Below, in pieces: positions 58,511-64,000 of a stretch of DNA of 64,000 bases (positions are counted from its first letter, which is position 1; every line of letters begins with the position of its first letter). Origin of the DNA: Sequoia sempervirens (Eukaryota; Streptophyta; Pinopsida; Cupressales; Cupressaceae). Under the pieces are notes generated by a model, which was not told the origin of the DNA, did no database searches, and saw only the letters and a program-made list of their open reading frames with translations. The translations under genes and the position numbers were made by a program. The DNA lies in assembly GCA_007258455.2 (NCBI GenBank), contig VDFB02296643.1, positions 17,829-81,828 on the forward strand, given 5' to 3'.

Positions 58511-60495
58511 ATGGCTGCTCCACCACCTCCACCACCTCCACAGCCATCAATTCAAGAATTAATTTCTAAAAAATTGCAACAATTAAGGGGCATTTCTAAA
58601 GCTTATACGAGAGTCCCTCGATTATCTGAGATGTCAAACACAATGAAACAAATAATTAAAAACATAGAAATCTTCTCCTCGCAACATAATGCCTTTCATT
58701 CCTGGCGAGAAGACATGAGAGAATATTATGCATGTGGATTGTCCTATGACGATGTGAAAGATCTCGGAATAACAAAAGCCCAAATAACCTCTTTATTTGT
58801 TAACCCCTGCACTGGTTTGCCAGTTAATGTTAATAAAACAAAACTTTCTATAAAATGGTGCACTCATAGAGACATTGTAGAAAACTTTTGGGATCGTTGG
58901 TGTATGGTTTTTTTGAAACCACCAAACAACAATTGTGATGTACCATTTTACTTTATAAAAAAATTATATGCTGAGTTTGTGTTAGGGCATCATGTCAATT
59001 ACTTTGACATTAAACCCTTCCAGGGCATTGGTGGAGGTATGCCCCAGGATAGACCAGGGGCAGTTAGAGTAATACCTCCCATATGTTCCCCCTCCTCCCC
59101 TTCCTCCACCACCTTCAGTATACCATCCAGATATTATGCAGGATGCGGCCACACAGACTATCCATGCTATTCACTCTTTGAGTGGTCTCTTGGTTTACGC
59201 ATGCTTGTAGTAGCTTCGGCCACGATGCGGTGATGTTGGTGATGGCTCGAGTGCTGCTTGCATCATCCTGGAGTAAGTCCACATATTTGTATTACCACAT
59301 ACTTGCTCCATGTGTCATGAGGATATGCTTGGGTCCTCTTATTATGACTGTCGAGCATCCTTAGACACTTAGATTATGACTTCCATGATGTGGACATTAT
59401 AGATGGGGCCGAGGGAGTGGAGCCTGCCGTCTGAGAGTCCTCTCTTGCTAGAGAGGGGGACATTGGAATAGTGACACAGGTAAAATTTAAGTTGTGAATT
59501 CATAACTTGAATTTGTTTTTAAATGAATATTAATAAGAGATAGTATAATGTACTAATATTTATTTACATGGTCTATTTAACAGTTGATATCCGAGGAGGA
59601 GCTGACACAAGTGACGGATAGCACCCTGAGGGCCATTTCATTTTGGCCTCGACACGCACACAGTATATATTTTTTGCACTCACTCATTACATTTATTTAT
59701 TATATACTTTCTTGTCATTTTAGTTGTGTCGTGTGAAATTATATAATAGCATATGTTTATCTTATTTTACTCTTGTAGGAAATACCTTGTGCGAGCTAGG
59801 TGCAGCCTTGTCCAGATTATGGAAGTGCATTGTTGGATAAGGGGAAGGTAATTGAACTCAAATTTGATTGAATTAAGAATTTTAAGATCTTTTATTGATT
59901 ATACATACATCGACATAGATTGGTAGTTTCATATGTACTTGTCATTTTTATGTGCAGGGAATTATGAGCTATACATCCTTGTTGACAAGTGACACAACAC
60001 CCGAAGCAGTACGTATTAGAACACTTGAAGGAGTAGGTGTTGAAGCACCTCAAGGAGGAGGTGTCGAAACACCTAAAGGAGATCAAGAAAAAGACCAACC
60101 TAAAGAAGTATGTGTTCATTTTATTTTTGTGTTTAAGTATTTGCCATGTTCCACTATTCTTGACAATTGTATGCTAGCTTGGATCCCTTTTTATGTTTTT
60201 GTTTCACCTATATAGATTGAAATTACAAAAGGCAGGTTTGAATTGAGTTCTTTGAGAGGGGGCATATTCTGGGACTCGACCCTTTGAAGGAGCGGATATT
60301 TCGAGGTAATCAAGATTACAATTTTAGAGTTTCAATTATAATTTAATGTATATTGATTTTGATGTTAATTATTGATTTAAATTATATAAGTATAACTAAT
60401 CTCAATTGTGGTTTGACTTTTTCTTGTCTTGACTACCTTGAGGAGAGCCTTGAGTGCTTCAAAGAGGCTCCATTTTGATGATCCACCAGTAGTTT
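58511..60495 (+). pseudogene. Multi-exon gene of unknown function in TIR element C
   Basis: The first ORF (58511-59233, ATG at 58511) begins MAAPPPPPPPQ and has about 170 residues of ordinary globular composition (for example FHSWREDMREYY, DDVKDLGITKAQITSLF, ENFWDRWCMVFLKPP). Near 59050-59090 the sensible frame shifts; the new frame reads PPPPPLPPPPSVYHPD and ATQTIHAIHSLSG. Later exons with GT/AG borders are likely: to 59479, 59584-59662, 59779-59847, 59958-60107 (exactly 50 codons, with TLEGVGVEAPQGGGVETPKG) and 60216-60305. The last piece may end SKRLHFDDPPVV with a stop near 60495. A 5' intron between about 58207 and 58504 is possible. I do not recognise the family; a transposon accessory or transposase-partner protein is a guess from position. 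Confidence 0.45.
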
Positions 60496-60769
60496 AGGAT
60501 GAGATAGACATTTTGGCATGTAAATACTGAATAGATACCTAGATGGCATATACCATATATTGTAAAACTTTGTTTGAGTTGGCGTTGATGCCATTTTTGT
60601 ATATGGACATACACTTGATTATTGGATAATTTGATATATAGAAGTTGACAATTGAAATTTAATTGCCTCCTCATGTGTATAATTAAACTCTTTGAAATTT
60701 TAATCAAGTGAGCAATGGTTAAATATCTTGATGTACAATAGCATAAAAAGAATGGTTATATTATGTAGT

Positions 60770-61060
60770 TTATTCATATTCTTGATTACATTGCATTGCA
60801 CATCTTTCAAACTCAAAGCATTACTTCACATTGCTTAGTAACAACTAGATCTTTGATAGATGAAGAAATTTCAATTACAATATAGTTTTACAAAGTCAAC
60901 CTAAGCAGTTATGCAATTACTTCACAGTACATAACTAATAATTAAAAAATTATTCATATTATTGATTACATTGCATTGCACATCTTTCAAACTCAAACCA
61001 TTACTTCACATTGCATAAGTAACAACTAGATGCTGATAGATGAAAAGATTTCAATTACAG
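60770..61060 (+). repeat. 110-bp direct duplication (60770-60879 and 60950-61060)
   Basis: Both copies share TTATTCATATT, CATTGCATTGCACATCTTTC and ATTTCAATTACA with a few differences; the period is 180 bp. No coding content. Confidence 0.75.
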
Positions 61061-61189
61061 GCCTGTTGCCCCCTCATTCCACACACTATGCAACCATTTA
61101 CTTGCGGTGTAGGGGCCGAACAATGGAGAAAACATGTAAAAATAATATATATATATATATGAAGCCTAGAAGCATGAATTAGTACCAAT

Positions 61190-61547
61190 ATTAATGCATC
61201 ACCATTGATTACCTTGAAGTAGAGATTTGAATCGGCATCATTCTTCAAGAAGCCCAAACTTGACAGGTAACGATCAATCCTTTCGTACCAAGCGTGAGGA
61301 GCCTGCTTAAGACCATACAAGGCCTTCTTCAACTTACACACATGTGACTCCTTCCCGTGAACCTCAAAACCATTAGGTTGCTCGACATAAACTTCTTCCT
61401 CAATCACACCATTGAGAAAAGTTGTCTTCACATCCATTTGATGAATCTTCCATCCTCTTGATGTAGCAAGGGCAATGATAGTTCTAACAGAATTGTAATG
61501 AGCAATAGGTAACGAGCAACAGGAGCAAATGTTTCTTCATAATCAAC
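61190..61547 (-). pseudogene. Ty1/copia reverse transcriptase fragment
   Basis: On the minus strand: DYEETFAPVAR (about 61546-61514), a small indel, SVRTIIALATSRGWKIHQ, then MDVKTTFLNG, EEVYVEQPNGFEV and KKALYGLKQAPHAWY, the standard order of copia RT. The catalytic Asp in MDVKTTFLNG is present. Homology ends at NLYFKVINGDALILVL, just before the YVDD box would come; an AT microsatellite (61145-61160) and unrelated sequence follow. No LTRs or integrase nearby, so it is an isolated fragment. Confidence 0.88.
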
Positions 61548-61560
61548 TCCCTCTTTATGA

Positions 61561-62310
61561 GAAAACCACTGTCAATTAACCAAGTGTTGGTGTTAGTGGT
61601 ACATTGCTTGAGAATGCCGAGCAAAACAAATATTCATTCTTTTGTGGAGAAACATCATCTACATCACGCAGCGGAGGCTTGATGTGGTCTATCTGAACAA
61701 TGTTTGGAAAAGTATTAGAAGCTTATCACACCTAAGCATTGATTTCTTTCAATTCTGTGAAGAGGTCACGGACAATGAAGCTCTTTTGTTGGGTTGCCGA
61801 GATCAAACAAAGCTGAAAAAAGGAGACAAAGGGGTCGAGGAAGTTCTAATCTACTTCCTAAGAATTCAAGGGATGGTATTGACTTTGTGAAACGAAACCA
61901 AACTTTGTTTCGCCATGCAGGAATCGAGCCAACTACGCAAAGCCATTGCAATCTTCAAGGAAATGTGCTTATGGTTTTCATATCATGAATAAATACCTTC
62001 CAATCGAACAATATTTATCTAGACAGAAGTTAAGAATCCACAGAGTAAGCTCAGGCTAACTTTAGGCAAATTATATTCCAAGTGTAATCTAATTCTAATC
62101 TATCTCCAATCTATGGTGGAAAAGTTATGCAACCATGCACACTATTTGACAATAAAAGTGGTTCAAATCAAATCATGCATAAGAGATTTTATTATCAGAA
62201 ATAGTCTATCACAACAATTCTATACACTGTCTCCACCCTTTACAAATGAGGGGCGAGCTCAATTTCACTTTAAGGCTGGCATACTTCCTCTTTTCTCTTG
62301 CCATTTCAGA
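61561..62310. other. No gene recognised
   Basis: Contains short ORFs on both strands at 61642-61988 without a domain. On the minus strand GGCTCGATTCCTGC near 61922-61935 looks like a tRNA T-arm but has no cloverleaf around it. Confidence 0.35.
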
Positions 62311-62319
62311 CTTAACATG

Positions 62320-62690
62320 CTGAGTGGACTTCACTCATTCACTTTCCATGTTCATATTCTTCTAAGTGCAGACACTCATTATCCTCTTGAAGCGGATTTG
62401 GCAAGATTCCATCTTTTATGCCATGTCACTCTTTGGTAAGCGTGGACCTTGTCAAGTTTCATGGCCAAGACATGTGCCGGACTTCAATCATGTTTGACAC
62501 ATCCCTTTCTTAACATGGGCGGGCTTTGCTGAGTGTTTGTGCCAAGAAACAAGGGTGGACTTTCCTTTATGTATTGCTAGCGGACTTTGCTATATTGTAT
62601 GCCACTTTTGTATGGCTGGGTGGGCTTAGTCTTAGCAAGTGCCATGTTTTACTCTTGAAGCGGACTCTACTCTCCTCTTTTCTAGAGGAC
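62320..62690. repeat. Degenerate GCGGACTTTGC motif cluster
   Basis: About eight variants of AGCGGACTTTGC (for example GAGTGGACTTCAC, AGCGGATTTGGCAAG, GGGTGGACTTTCC, AGCGGACTCTAC) spaced 35-70 bp apart. The style resembles the motif array in the U3 of the gypsy LTR at 2160-3330, so an LTR fragment is possible. 62691-62982 shows nothing further. Confidence 0.45.
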
Positions 62691-62982
62691 TTCCTTCTCT
62701 CTTTTCCAAGTTCTGTCATGTGTTGGAACGGCTGGAAGAGATCGACGAAGCTACTAACATAAATAGAATTGTGGTAGCTTGATATACAGAGTTTATTGAT
62801 GCCAGGATTCAATTTGTATGATATTGAGAGTGGTAGCTTAATATAGGTCCACAATACCTTTTTGTAATATCATAGAATAGGGCTCATAGACTGACCTCCA
62901 TTCAAAATGTCTCTCAAATGCACAAAAAAGAATGAAATTACTTCAAACCAAGTTTGTGAGGAAGTTAACTTTGTTGCCCACT

Positions 62983-64000
62983 AGTTTCCCTTAAGAGTCC
63001 AAAGTGCTAAAAGGCAGCAATATTTGAAGGGATATTTCTCAGAGACCGTGGGGCATACAGACTCTTCGTTGGAGGCTACAGGATCGTGTTGGGACCATCT
63101 ACATAAACCTCTCTCGGTTTTTGCTATCTCGGAGGCATTTTCCTATGGTGATGACTTTTCAGTGGAGGGAAAAGTTGCTAGATGCAAGCAGTGTAAAGTT
63201 GCAAAGTGGTGCAACTTTCATTCTGCAACTCGTACGACCAAACGAACTGTTCCAACACGTCCGTATGGGTACGTTTACGCTAGGGATGGTCCTCTTTTGT
63301 ACCCAAATACGCCGAATCACTCCGAGCTACATTGGACCGACGATTTCCCTTAAGAGTCCAAAATGCTAAAAGGCAACAATATTTGAAGGGCTATTTCTCG
63401 GAGACTGTGGGGCATACAAACACTCCGTCAGAGGCTACGGGATCATGTTGGGACCATATACATAAACCTCTCTCGGTTTTTGCTATCTCGGAGGAATTTT
63501 CCTGTGGTGATGACTTTTCAGTGGAGGGAAAAGTTGCAGGATGCAAGCAATGTAAAATTGCAAAGTGGTGCAACTTTCATTCCGCAACTCGTACGACCAA
63601 ATGGACTATTCCAACACTTCCGTATGGGTACGTTTACACTAAGGATGGTCCTCTTTTGCACCCAAATACACCGAATCACTTCGAGCTACATTGGACAGAC
63701 GATTTCCCTTAAGAGTCCAAAGTGCTAAAAGGTAGCAATATTTGAAGGGCTATTTCTCGGAGACCGTGGGGCATACAGACTCTCCGTCGAAGGCTACGAG
63801 ATCGTGTTGGGACCATCTACGTAAACCTCTCTCAGTTTTTTCTATCTCAGAGGCATTTTTCTGTGGTGATGACTTTTCAGTGGAGGGAAAAGTTGTCAGA
63901 TGCAAGCAGTGTAAAGTTGCAAAGTGGTGTAACTTTCATTACGCAACTCGTATGACCAAATGGACTATTCCAACAAGTTCGGATGGGTACATTTATGCTA
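62983..64000 (-). repeat. Young satellite array, 359-bp unit, continues past the window
   Basis: TTAAGAGTCC recurs at 62992, 63351 and 63710, a period of 359 bp; nearly three units are visible. Units are similar (over 90 percent by eye) and rich in CpG. The reverse complement aligns with the unit at 46405-49660 (shared CAATGTAG...GGAATGATT-like, TTGCAACTTT and CTCTTAAG blocks), so both are one family in opposite orientation. ORFs of 100-126 codons exist only because the unit is nearly a multiple of three. Confidence 0.9.

Larger units (their letters stand above)
57861..60500 (+). mobile_element. TIR element copy C, left end plus gene; right end not found
   Basis: GGGCATGTGCAGGATCATG followed by GCCAAAAAGTGGCAAT (57889-57904) repeats the left end of copy B almost exactly, which identifies a third family member. 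It is inserted in the telomere-like tract (preceding bases CCCTATACC). No matching right TIR occurs before 64000, so the element is either more than 6 kb long or truncated; the end given is only that of the gene-like region. It holds short palindromic repeats and a multi-exon gene-like region absent from copies A and B, and may represent the larger parent of those two. Confidence 0.6.

Noticed and set aside
61766..61951. Minus-strand T-arm-like GGCTCGATTCCTGC within a short ORF
   Set aside because: Stem pairing is incomplete and no acceptor or anticodon arm can be drawn.
62983..63728. Overlapping ORFs of 82-126 codons on the plus strand near the window end
   Set aside because: They repeat with the 359-bp satellite period and have no domain; they reflect the repeat, not a gene.
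1..64000. CRISPR-like arrays or bacterial operons
   Set aside because: Tandem repeats here lack regular unique spacers and all coding fragments are plant or retrotransposon type.

Overview
The window is repeat-dense nuclear DNA of a land plant. Plant-type signals are the degenerate CCCTAAA telomere-like arrays, LTR retrotransposons with plant tRNA-Met type primer sites, plant L1-type ORF1 fragments with a CCHC knuckle, and a PPR-like fragment. The amount of old nested LTR material and the long interstitial telomere-like tract suggest a very large genome such as a gymnosperm, but the species is an inference. I found no intact, conventional host gene; every protein-like stretch is a transposon protein or a broken gene fragment.

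Layout: 0.3-1.3 kb is a truncated LINE ORF1-only copy with a 19-bp target duplication. 1.87-13.56 kb is a complete but mutated Ty3/gypsy element (5-bp duplication CTTCC) with 2.6-kb LTRs, gag, protease, an RNase H placed before the reverse transcriptase, RT, a degenerate second RNase H and integrase. 14.44-16.58 kb is a second ORF1-only LINE copy with a 16-bp duplication.

17.3-32.8 kb is a nested stack of related long LTRs without pol. It is inserted in one unit of a tandemly duplicated repeat whose other unit is uninterrupted, so the borders are well defined (duplication ATGTG). A solo LTR sits 5 bp inside the end of this stack (duplication TGTAG) and is itself split by two inverted copies of a 775-bp terminal-inverted-repeat element. 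A PPR-like gene fragment lies in the second LTR unit.

33-46 kb is mostly AT-rich sequence with no recognised gene, except for a small TRIM-like LTR element at 39.18-40.99 kb that carries a piece of an elongation factor G gene. 46.4-49.7 kb is a tandem satellite of about 358 bp, followed by a 22-bp minisatellite and then a 1.9-kb degenerate telomere-like tract. That tract is split by a pol-less LTR element (51.95-57.85 kb, duplication TAAAC) and by a third, larger member of the inverted-repeat family starting at 57,861. The latter carries a decayed multi-exon gene I cannot name. The last kilobase is a younger, CpG-richer array of the same 358-bp satellite family in the opposite orientation.

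The best candidates for something undescribed are the inverted-repeat transposon family with its putative larger member, the EF-G-carrying TRIM, and the gypsy element with RNase H ahead of RT.
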